Assembly (NCBI GenBank): GCA_036351115.1
Contig: JAZBOL010000057.1
Span: 1 to 64,000, forward strand
Reading direction: 5' to 3'
Length of the DNA: 64,000 bases
DNA from: Marinihelvus sp036351115
GTDB lineage: Bacteria > Pseudomonadota > Gammaproteobacteria > Xanthomonadales > SZUA-36
Shown: in pieces, positions 17,765 through 25,541 of the stretch
Numbering within the stretch: position 1 is the stretch's first letter
Layout: the number at the start of each line of letters is the position of its first letter
Position numbers and translations under genes: made by a program
The notes under the pieces: model-generated
Told to the model about the DNA's origin: nothing
Seen by the model: the letters and a program-made list of their open reading frames with translations, nothing else
The model's database searches: none

Positions 17765-18343
17765 TCAGAGGCCGGTCGGGCGGGTCACCATGCACTGCTC
17801 GGCGCGCTGGACTGACCGGCCGGCAGCAACGTTGTCCCCCAGGCGCTCCTGGGCCAGGCTCATGGTGCGCCAGTTGCGTGCGCACAGCTCACCCACCCGG
17901 GGCCCGATGTCATGGGACCGGGTGGCGAAACTCAGCGCCTGCTCGTACTGGCCGCGCTGGAGCTGGACCTCCGCCATGTGCTGCAGCAACTCGGGGTCGC
18001 GGGGCTGGATTCGCAGAGCGCGCTCGAGGAGCACGGCCGCCTGGCCCAGGTCACCCCGGGCCTCGGCCTGGTCCGCCTGCTCCGTGAGCTCGGCCACCGC
18101 CGGATTCTTCAGGGGATAGACCTGCACGCCGGCTGATTGCTCACGCGCCGGCGTTCTCACCCGGTCATTGAGCTCCCGCTCCTCGATGGGCGCGGGCGCC
18201 TGGGTGGCGCAGGCGGTCAGGAAGGCGATGGCGGGCAGGGGCAGCCAGCGCCAGGTCGAAAGGCGGCCGGTGGCGGGCGCACTCGCGGGCCGGGGCTTCG
18301 CGGGAGAAATCCGGGTCGCCGGTCGGGAATGAACGTCAGTCAA
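17765..18343 (-). CDS. lpoP: TPR lipoprotein, LpoP-like activator of PBP1b
   Basis: Predicted 192-aa outer-membrane lipoprotein: hydrophobic signal ending in lipobox LTAC (Cys about 45), a short linker, then tetratricopeptide-like helices (EARGDLGQAAVLLERAL, then QLQRGQYEQALSFA). In Pseudomonas aeruginosa the TPR lipoprotein LpoP is encoded beside PBP1b and activates it. The same position and architecture here support that role by analogy. Start chosen at TTG 18343: GGAG (minus strand, 18355-18352) lies exactly 8 bases upstream, and no ATG or GTG gives a proper signal. The TTG overlaps the last 8 bases of mrcB, suggesting coupled translation. Confidence 0.72.
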   Translation of the reverse strand: MTDVHSRPATRISPAKPRPASAPATGRLSTWRWLPLPAIAFLTACATQAPAPIEERELNDRVRTPAREQSAGVQVYPLKNPAVAELTEQADQAEARGDLGQAAVLLERALRIQPRDPELLQHMAEVQLQRGQYEQALSFATRSHDIGPRVGELCARNWRTMSLAQERLGDNVAAGRSVQRAEQCMVTRPTGL

Positions 18344-20750
18344 AGAACTTGCTCCAGAATGATTCGTTGTCGTTGTTTCGTTCGAGGCACGATGTGCGAT
18401 GCTCGGGCTCGGACCCCGCGACGAACGGCATCTGCACCGCACCCGGACACCCTTCGGCGCTCAGGGCGACCTCGTTTCGGTCGACCCAGGTCCAGAAGGC
18501 GCCTTCGGGCATGTCCAGCACCACGGGGTCCAGCGGCAGCTGGCGAAAAAGACGGGCCCAGACCCGCATCGCCGCGTTGCTGCCGGTGACGCCCGCGGGC
18601 CGGTTGTCGTCGAGGCCAACCCAGGCCACCGCGAGGCGGTCACGAGTATATCCGACAAACCAGCTGTCCCTTCGTTCATTGGTCGTACCGGTTTTTCCGG
18701 CAACCGCGACCGGGCTGCCGAGCAACCCCGGCAAGGCCGACGCCGTGCCCTCTGCGACCACCTGGGTCATGCCGTAGTTAAGGACCGCGACGGCGTCGCG
18801 GCGTTCGAGCGGTCGCAGGCGAAGCGGATAGCGCTTCAGCGTTTCCCCGCCGGGGGTCTGGACGGCCGTAACCGCACGGAGCGGCACGCTGTAGCCGCTG
18901 GCGGCCAGGGGCTGGTAGAGCTGGGCGACTTCGAAGGGCGTGAGTTCCACCGCGCCCAGCAGGGTCGCGGGAACGGCAGGGATGTCCCGCCTGACCCCGA
19001 GCTGATCGAGCTTGTCCATGAATTCCGGTAAGCCGATGCTCACGCCGAGGCGCACCGTGGCCTGGTTGTAGGATCGCGTCAGCGCTTCAAGCAGGCTGAC
19101 GACGCCGTGAGACTGGTTGTCGTAGTTGGCCGGCGACCACAGGGATCCGTCGGCCTGGCGCAGGGAGATCGGCTCGTCCTCGATCTCGCTCAACCAGCTG
19201 TAGCGTTCCGGATGCTCGAGGGCGGAAAGATAGACGACCGGCTTGATGACCGACCCGACCTGGCGCCGGGCATTGAGCGCCCGGTTGAAGCCGCGTGCGC
19301 CGGGCTTTCGATCCCCCACGACGGCCCGAACCTCGCCGCTGACGACGTCCGCCATGACCAGCGCTCCCTGCAGGTCGGCCGGGAGACCCCGCTGCGTCAG
19401 CTCCGCCATGCCCTCGATCATGGCGCGTTCCGCCGCTGCCTGCTCCGTCGGCGCGAGGGTCGTGAAAATGCGCAGCCCCTCCGTGCGCAGATCCGACTCC
19501 CGGTAATCCCGCTGCAGCTGGTCCCGAACGAGATCCAGGAAGGCGGGGTAGCGATTGCCCGTGAAGCCCGGACGCGGCGTCACGTCCAGCGATCTGGCCT
19601 GGTACGCCTGCGCCTCCTCGTCGGTCAACAGCCCGGTTTCGGCGAACACGCTCAGCACCTGGTTGCGTCGCGCGCGGGCGTTCTCCGGGTTGCGCCTCGG
19701 GTGATACAGGGAGGCGCCCTTGACCATGCCCACCAGCAGCGCGACCTGGTGCGGTTCGAGCTGGCCGAGGGGCTGGCCGAAGTAGTATTCGCTGGCGCGG
19801 CCGAAGCCGTGGATCGCGTGGTTGCCCTGCTGGCCGAGAAAGACCTCGTTGAGGTAGGCCTCGAGGATCGCCGCCTTGGAGTAATGCCACTCCAGCAGCA
19901 GGGCCATGAGGGCCTCGTTCGCCTTGCGCGGCAACGTCTGTTCGTTGCTGAGGTAGTAGTTCTTGACCAGTTGCTGGGTCAGGGTACTGCCGCCCTGCAC
20001 CGTGCTGCCGGCGCGCAGGTTGGCCCAGGCGGCGCGGGCGATACCCCGCGGATCGATGCCCAGGTGATGCTTGAAATTGCGGTCCTCGACCGCCTGCAAT
20101 CCGGTCACCAGCAACTCCGGCGCGTCCTGCAGGCTGATGAGGGTTCGGTCCTCGTCGTGCAGGGGATAGATCGAGGCGATTTCCGCGGGATCGAGGCGGA
20201 TGAGACCGAGATCGCCCCCACCGGCCGGCGACGAGAGCCGGGAAACGACGCCGGCCTCGAGGCGAAGCTGAAGCTTGAGGGCTTCCTGGCGCCCGTCGTC
20301 GAAGCGGAACCCCCGCCGGAACACGGTGTAGCTCCCCGCGCCGCCGGACCAGGTGCCTTCCCGGTCGGCACGGTCGAGCTTGCGGTAGCCCGCCGCCTGG
20401 AGCTCCGTTTCGAGGTTCGCAGGCGTCAGGCGCAGGCCTTCGTAGAGTTCCAGGGGACGGGCATAGACCCGGCTCGGGAGATCCCACTTGCGCCCCTCGA
20501 ACTCCGTCGTGACGAGGTGATTCAGCCAGAGCAGCCAGGGCAGGAGCAGGCCGAGACCGACGCCCGTGACCAGCAACCCCAGGCGGAACAGGCGGCCCAG
20601 CCAGGACCGCTTGTTCGCTTTGCCCCGGCTACCTTTTCCAGGCGAGCTCCGGGCCGCACGCTGGCGTTGCGTCTTGCGCGGCTTGCCCGCGGTTTTTTTC
20701 GCGGTCCGTTTACCCGCTTTTTTTCCGCCTGCCTTGCGTTTCTGACTCAT
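18336..20750 (-). CDS. mrcB: Penicillin-binding protein 1b (bifunctional transglycosylase/transpeptidase)
   Basis: Class A PBP that polymerises and cross-links peptidoglycan. The 804-aa protein has a very basic Lys/Arg cytoplasmic tail, one membrane helix (about 52-80), a UB2H region (about 95-180) typical of PBP1b, a GT51 domain with catalytic Glu222 (AVEDRNF) and GGSTLTQQLVKN, and a transpeptidase with Ser500-x-x-Lys503 (SVIK), SYN (560-562) and KTG (686-688). UB2H is the docking site for LpoB/LpoP activators, matching the TPR lipoprotein encoded next. AAGGAG precedes the ATG closely. Confidence 0.96.
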   Translation of the reverse strand: MSQKRKAGGKKAGKRTAKKTAGKPRKTQRQRAARSSPGKGSRGKANKRSWLGRLFRLGLLVTGVGLGLLLPWLLWLNHLVTTEFEGRKWDLPSRVYARPLELYEGLRLTPANLETELQAAGYRKLDRADREGTWSGGAGSYTVFRRGFRFDDGRQEALKLQLRLEAGVVSRLSSPAGGGDLGLIRLDPAEIASIYPLHDEDRTLISLQDAPELLVTGLQAVEDRNFKHHLGIDPRGIARAAWANLRAGSTVQGGSTLTQQLVKNYYLSNEQTLPRKANEALMALLLEWHYSKAAILEAYLNEVFLGQQGNHAIHGFGRASEYYFGQPLGQLEPHQVALLVGMVKGASLYHPRRNPENARARRNQVLSVFAETGLLTDEEAQAYQARSLDVTPRPGFTGNRYPAFLDLVRDQLQRDYRESDLRTEGLRIFTTLAPTEQAAAERAMIEGMAELTQRGLPADLQGALVMADVVSGEVRAVVGDRKPGARGFNRALNARRQVGSVIKPVVYLSALEHPERYSWLSEIEDEPISLRQADGSLWSPANYDNQSHGVVSLLEALTRSYNQATVRLGVSIGLPEFMDKLDQLGVRRDIPAVPATLLGAVELTPFEVAQLYQPLAASGYSVPLRAVTAVQTPGGETLKRYPLRLRPLERRDAVAVLNYGMTQVVAEGTASALPGLLGSPVAVAGKTGTTNERRDSWFVGYTRDRLAVAWVGLDDNRPAGVTGSNAAMRVWARLFRQLPLDPVVLDMPEGAFWTWVDRNEVALSAEGCPGAVQMPFVAGSEPEHRTSCLERNNDNESFWSKFFD

Positions 20751-20786
20751 GGGCTCCTTGCCGTCTTCCGGGTGACATCATGATGG

Positions 20787-20822
20787 CCATTGACCATAAT
20801 GGCGCGTCACGGGTTCAACCCG
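20787..20822. promoter_or_regulatory. Cluster of inverted repeats between mrcB and the giant glycosyltransferase
   Basis: In the divergent gap, CCATT-6-AATGG (20787-20802) is followed by CGGGTT-C-AACCCG (20810-20822). The region is less GC-rich than its surroundings. Such palindromes may be operator sites for either gene. No convincing -35/-10 pair at normal spacing was found on either strand. Confidence 0.3.
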
Positions 20823-20972
20823 GACACGAAAAAGGTCCGCTGTCCCCGGCCGCAATGCGCCCCCCCTGATGCGGGCTTTGGGCCAGGTTGAGCCGGGCCT
20901 CCATTTTATCCGGGCCGCCCCGTGGGCCGCCAGCCACGCGGCGCCGAATATCGCCGCCACCCTCGACCGACC

Positions 20973-23900
20973 ATGGACGAACACCCCACGCCCACAACGC
21001 CGTCAACGCCGTCAGCGCCGTCAGCGCCCTGGGGAGCCAACGGCCCCCGGCTGGCCGTTTACGTATCGGGCGTCACCGCCGGCGAGACCAGCGAAGCCTG
21101 GCTCGCGCCGCTCCGCGACGCGGGGGTCGCACTGTTCAGCCACGCGGCGCTGGAAGGGGCCCGGGTCACGTCGGCGACCCGTTCGCGCCTCGGCGCCGTG
21201 TGCCGCGAGGTCATGGAGCAAGCGCCCGGACTGCCCCTGCTGCTGCTGGAAGCCCCACTGGAGCCCTCTCGCGACGCCCTGGAGGCACTCACCGATCTCG
21301 CCGGGCATGCGCACGGCGTGGCGGCCTTCACGACGTTCACGAACGCCGAGGCGGCGCTGAATCCCTTCGCGGGACTGGACACCGGCGCGACGGACCGCAA
21401 GCAGCGCGAACGCCTGGTCTCGCTCCTGGGAGAGGGCCAGCTGCGGCCGTTGCCCCGCTGGCCCAAGCATCTGCTGCTGCTCACCGCGAACGCGGTCGAA
21501 GCGCTCGCCGATCCCGATCTGACCTGGGAAGCGGCACCCGCGCGCCTGCGCTCGCTCCAGGGGAAAACCGCACTCGCGGACTGGATCTGGTCCGAAGATC
21601 CGTCCCGGCCGGTGAACCTCGACGAGGCTCTGGAACCCCACGAAATCCGCAGGCCGCGTCCCTGGGGCGCGGTCAGCGAGCGGCTGCAGGCCTGGCTCGA
21701 GGCCGGTCAGAAACACCCCGGGCTGCTGGCGGATCTGCCCGGGCTCACGCCGGAGGCCCGCCCCGTGACCCTGCACGTCACGCACAGCTGGGGCGGTGGG
21801 GTGGCCACCTGGGTGGAGTCGTTCATCGAGGCGGAGACGGCCAACACGCCGGACGGTGAAGCGCTCCACCTGCAGCTGCGCTCCGAAGGCCCGCAGGCCG
21901 GGGCCGGCGCAGGGCAACGGCTCTCGCTCTACCTCGGCAACCGGCTCGAAGCGCCGCTGGCGAGCTGGTGGCTACAACCACCCATCGAAGCCGTGGCGAC
22001 CACCCACGGCCCCTACCGCGAGGTGCTCGATCTCGTCGGCCGTCGCTTTGGCGTCGGGCGCGTCATCGTTTCCTCGCTGGTGGGACACAGCCTCGACGCC
22101 CTGCGCACGGAACTGCCGACGGTGCAGGTGCTCCACGACGCCTTTCCGGCCTGGCCTCTGCTGAGCATCCACCCGCAGGAGTACGGGGGCGACCTCGAGC
22201 GCGCCCTGGCAGACCCGCGCAGCGGGGAGCAATTCCGTGACGTGACGGCGGAGGACTGGCGCCGTCTCGGCGAACAGTATGCCGAGGCCGCGGCCGCGGT
22301 CATCCGGGTGGCCCCGTCGGAGGCCGCCCGGGAGGTGCAGGCCATGGTCGATCCGGGACTCGAGCCATCGACGGTCACGATCATTCCGCACGGGCTGCCG
22401 ACGCTGGCGCACCACCCGGTAACACCGCGCGAGCGGCCCGACGGCAAATTGCGCGTGGTCATCCCCGGCCGCGTGCAGTCCGGCAAGGGCGCCGCCCTGC
22501 TGGAGGCCGCCCTGCCCGGTCTGCTCGAGGTGGCCCAGGTCACGCTGCTTGGCACCGGGAAAGGCGGCGAACGGTTTTTCGGGCAGGGCGGCGTGAACGT
22601 CATCCTGCAGTACGAGCGGCAGGAGCTGGGCGCCCTGCTGGACGAGCTCTCACCGCACCTGGCGCTGCTGCCCTCCACCGTGCCGGAGACCTTCAGCTAC
22701 ACCCTCTCGGAAATGCACGCCTTCGCGATTCCCGTGCTCGCGACGGCGCTCGGCAGCTTTCCGGAGCGCATCGAGCCGGGCGTGACCGGCTGGTGCGAAG
22801 CCCCGGAAGCGGACGCCCTGGTCGATCGCGTCCGTCAGCTTGCCGACGATCGGAGGGCGCTCGACGCGGTACGGGAGCACCTGGCGGCGCGAACCCCGGC
22901 GAGCCTGGACGACATGGCGTCGGCCTACGGCGCGCTGTGCGCGGCTGAGCGCCGGACGCCACAACGTCCGGTCCGGCCCACGGCGCGGCTTGACCTCGCG
23001 GAAGCACAGGCGGCTTCCGGCCTGGATGAGCTCCAGCGGCTGCGGGGACGGCTCGAGGAAAGCCGCGGCGAAGTGACAGCCCTCGCCCAGCTCGTCGAGG
23101 AACGAACCCGCTGGGCGCGCGACGAGGAAAAGACGCGAATCAGGGAAGTGAAACGCCTGCAGGCCGAACAGGTCGCCGCGCAGAAAGCCCACCAGCAGGA
23201 GCACGACCGGCAGCAGGAAGCGTTGGCCGAACGCGCACGGCACATCGAACACCTCGACCGGGCGCTGGCCGAGGAGCGCGAGCGCGGCGCGCGGCGCGTG
23301 GCGGAAGTCCAGGCGCAGCTCGACCAGGTCGTCAACAGCCACTCCTGGAAGCTGACCCTGCCGCTGCGGGTCTCCCGCCGCGTGCTCGCCAACGCCCGTC
23401 AGCAGCGGGTGTGGAATCCCCTGCGTTGGCCACTGTTGTTGTCACAGACGGCAAGAAACCTGTCGACGGTGGGGGTCAGCGGCACGCTGCGGCGCATGCA
23501 GCATTTCGGCACCGAGTCTCCGGCGCCGCGGTCGGAGCTCGCGGTCACCGCGGCGGAACCGGCCCGGACCGCCGTGTTGCCGAAGGCGCTGCCGGTGAGT
23601 GACCAGCCCCGCGTCAGCATCATCGTGCCGGTGTTCAATCACCTGGATCACACCACCGTTTGCCTCGCCAGCCTGGCCGAGGTCCCCAGCGAGATCCCCT
23701 TCGAGGTCATCGTCGTGGATGACGAATCGAGCGACGAAACCGGCGAGCGCCTGCCGGGCATCGAGGGGCTGACCTACCTGCGCAACGAGGAGAACCAGGG
23801 GTTCATCCGCAGCTGCAACCGCGGGGCCGCAGCCGCCCGCGGGGCGTACGTGCTGTTCCTGAACAACGACACGCAGGTGCGGGAAGGCTGGCTCGACGCC

Positions 23901-25541
23901 CTCGTGCACACGCTCGAGTCGGAACCGGACGCGGGACTCGTCGGCGCCCGCCTGGTCTATCCCGACGGGACGCTGCAGGAATGCGGGGGCATGATCTTCA
24001 GCGACGGTTCGGGCTGGAACTACGGCCGCGGCGATGACCCGGACCGCCCCGAGTACCAGGCCGTGCGCGAGGTGGACTACTGTTCCGGCGCCTGTATCCT
24101 CCTGCGCCGCGACCTCTGGGAATCGCTCGAGGGCTTTGACGAGCGCTACCTGCCCGCCTACTACGAGGACACGGACCTGGCCTTTCGCGTGCGGGAGCGG
24201 GGGCTCAAGGTCTACGTGCAGCCCCGGGCCACGATCATTCACTTCGAAGGCGTCAGTTCGGGCACGGACCTGTCCAGCGGCACCAAGCGCTTCCAGGCCG
24301 TCAATCGCCGCAAGTTCCTCGAACGCTGGGCAGGCGCCCTGGAACGCCAGCCCCGGCCGATCGAAAACCCGCAGGACCTCGCGGCCGTGCGCCGCGCCCG
24401 CGACCACCGCCTGCTCGGCCGCGTCCTCGTGGTCGATGCCTACACGCCCGAACCGGACCAGGATTCGGGCAGTGTCCGCCTGGTCAATTTCATGCGCTGC
24501 CTGCGCCGCCTCGGCTACGGGGTGAGCTTTTTCGCGGACAACCGGGCCTGGAACGGCGATTACACCCGGGCGTTGCAGGACCAGGGGGTCGAGGCCTGGT
24601 ACGACCCCTGGCTGGTCTCCCGGGAGGCCTTCCTGGCCGAGCGCGGCGCCGAGTTTTCGCACGTGATGGTGAGCCGCCACTACGTGGCCTGCCATTACCT
24701 GGCGCCGGTGCGTAAGTATGCCCCGCAGGCCAAATTTCTCTTTGACACGGTCGACCTGCATTTCCTCCGGGAGGAGCGCCTCGCCGAACTGGAGGACAGC
24801 GCCACCCTTCGCCAGGTGGCGAAACAGACGCGACGCTCGGAACTGGCGGTCATCCGGGCCGCCGACGCCACCCTCGTGGTCAGCCCGGTGGAACGCGAAC
24901 TGCTCGCCGAAGCGGCGCCCGCGGCCCGCGTATTCATCCTGTCCAACATTCACGAGGTCGCCGCGTCGGGACGGCCCTTCGGCGATCGCAAGGATGTGTA
25001 TTTCGTCGGCGGCTACCAGCATCCCCCGAACATCGACGCCGCACGCTGGTTCGTCGAGTCCATCTGGCCTGACATCCGCCATCGCCTCCCTGGCGTGACC
25101 TTTCACCTGGTGGGAAGCAAGGCGCCGGACGAGGTGAGCGCCCTGGGTGACGTGGAGGGCGTTCATTTCCATGGCTTCGTCGAAACGCTGGACCCGTTCC
25201 TGGACGGTTGCCGCCTGGCGGTGGCGCCGCTGCGCTACGGCGCGGGGGTGAAGGGCAAGGTCAACCAGGCCATGGCCCACGGACAACCGGTGGTCGCCAC
25301 ACCGGCGGCCGTTGAAGGCATTCACGCCACGGACGGGGAAGACGTGCTCGTGGCCGGGGAAGCCGGCGACTTTGCGGACGCCGTGGTACGTCTGTACCAG
25401 GACGAGGCCCTGTGGGAGCGGCTGTCCGAGGGCGGCCGCGGCAACGTGGAACGACACTTTTCCATCGCGGCGGCGGAGCGGGACATCGGGAAGCTGTTCG
25501 CCGCGCTCGACGCCGGCGGTGCTCCCCGTCAATCAGCCTGA
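20973..25541 (+). CDS. Giant multidomain glycosyltransferase (GT4 - coiled coil - GT2 - GT4)
   Basis: 1522-aa protein, apparently cytosolic. In order: an uncharacterised N-terminal region (to about 255) starting with TPS/APS repeats; a GT4-like domain (about 265-660; HVTHSWGGGVATW, then ETFSYTLSEMHAF); a charged coiled coil (about 673-786) ending SHSWKLTLPLR, a segment common in such proteins; a GT2 domain (about 879-1128; SIIVPVFNH, VVDDESSD, LFLNNDTQV, EDTDLAFRV); and a second GT4 domain (about 1149-1520; FVGGYQHPPNID, YGAGVKGKVNQAMA). It likely adds several sugars to O-antigen or another surface glycan. ATG at 20973 is chosen; the frame is open upstream to a GTG at 20922. It overlaps relA tail to tail by 9 bases. 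Confidence 0.85.
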   Translation: MDEHPTPTTPSTPSAPSAPWGANGPRLAVYVSGVTAGETSEAWLAPLRDAGVALFSHAALEGARVTSATRSRLGAVCREVMEQAPGLPLLLLEAPLEPSRDALEALTDLAGHAHGVAAFTTFTNAEAALNPFAGLDTGATDRKQRERLVSLLGEGQLRPLPRWPKHLLLLTANAVEALADPDLTWEAAPARLRSLQGKTALADWIWSEDPSRPVNLDEALEPHEIRRPRPWGAVSERLQAWLEAGQKHPGLLADLPGLTPEARPVTLHVTHSWGGGVATWVESFIEAETANTPDGEALHLQLRSEGPQAGAGAGQRLSLYLGNRLEAPLASWWLQPPIEAVATTHGPYREVLDLVGRRFGVGRVIVSSLVGHSLDALRTELPTVQVLHDAFPAWPLLSIHPQEYGGDLERALADPRSGEQFRDVTAEDWRRLGEQYAEAAAAVIRVAPSEAAREVQAMVDPGLEPSTVTIIPHGLPTLAHHPVTPRERPDGKLRVVIPGRVQSGKGAALLEAALPGLLEVAQVTLLGTGKGGERFFGQGGVNVILQYERQELGALLDELSPHLALLPSTVPETFSYTLSEMHAFAIPVLATALGSFPERIEPGVTGWCEAPEADALVDRVRQLADDRRALDAVREHLAARTPASLDDMASAYGALCAAERRTPQRPVRPTARLDLAEAQAASGLDELQRLRGRLEESRGEVTALAQLVEERTRWARDEEKTRIREVKRLQAEQVAAQKAHQQEHDRQQEALAERARHIEHLDRALAEERERGARRVAEVQAQLDQVVNSHSWKLTLPLRVSRRVLANARQQRVWNPLRWPLLLSQTARNLSTVGVSGTLRRMQHFGTESPAPRSELAVTAAEPARTAVLPKALPVSDQPRVSIIVPVFNHLDHTTVCLASLAEVPSEIPFEVIVVDDESSDETGERLPGIEGLTYLRNEENQGFIRSCNRGAAAARGAYVLFLNNDTQVREGWLDALVHTLESEPDAGLVGARLVYPDGTLQECGGMIFSDGSGWNYGRGDDPDRPEYQAVREVDYCSGACILLRRDLWESLEGFDERYLPAYYEDTDLAFRVRERGLKVYVQPRATIIHFEGVSSGTDLSSGTKRFQAVNRRKFLERWAGALERQPRPIENPQDLAAVRRARDHRLLGRVLVVDAYTPEPDQDSGSVRLVNFMRCLRRLGYGVSFFADNRAWNGDYTRALQDQGVEAWYDPWLVSREAFLAERGAEFSHVMVSRHYVACHYLAPVRKYAPQAKFLFDTVDLHFLREERLAELEDSATLRQVAKQTRRSELAVIRAADATLVVSPVERELLAEAAPAARVFILSNIHEVAASGRPFGDRKDVYFVGGYQHPPNIDAARWFVESIWPDIRHRLPGVTFHLVGSKAPDEVSALGDVEGVHFHGFVETLDPFLDGCRLAVAPLRYGAGVKGKVNQAMAHGQPVVATPAAVEGIHATDGEDVLVAGEAGDFADAVVRLYQDEALWERLSEGGRGNVERHFSIAAAERDIGKLFAALDAGGAPRQSA
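20997..21023 (+). repeat. Three 9-bp tandem units at the start of the giant glycosyltransferase
   Basis: ACGCCGTCA occurs twice, followed by GCGCCGTCA, encoding Thr/Ala-Pro-Ser repeats just after the start codon. The unit length keeps the reading frame, so expansion or loss would only lengthen or shorten a flexible N terminus. Confidence 0.65.

Noticed and set aside
20922..20972. Upstream GTG start for the giant glycosyltransferase
   Set aside because: It adds an Arg/Pro-rich stretch without a ribosome site; ATG 20973 is simpler.
23442..25532. Open frame antisense to the GT2-GT4 part of the giant transferase
   Set aside because: Mirror of a strongly supported coding region; no domain signal.
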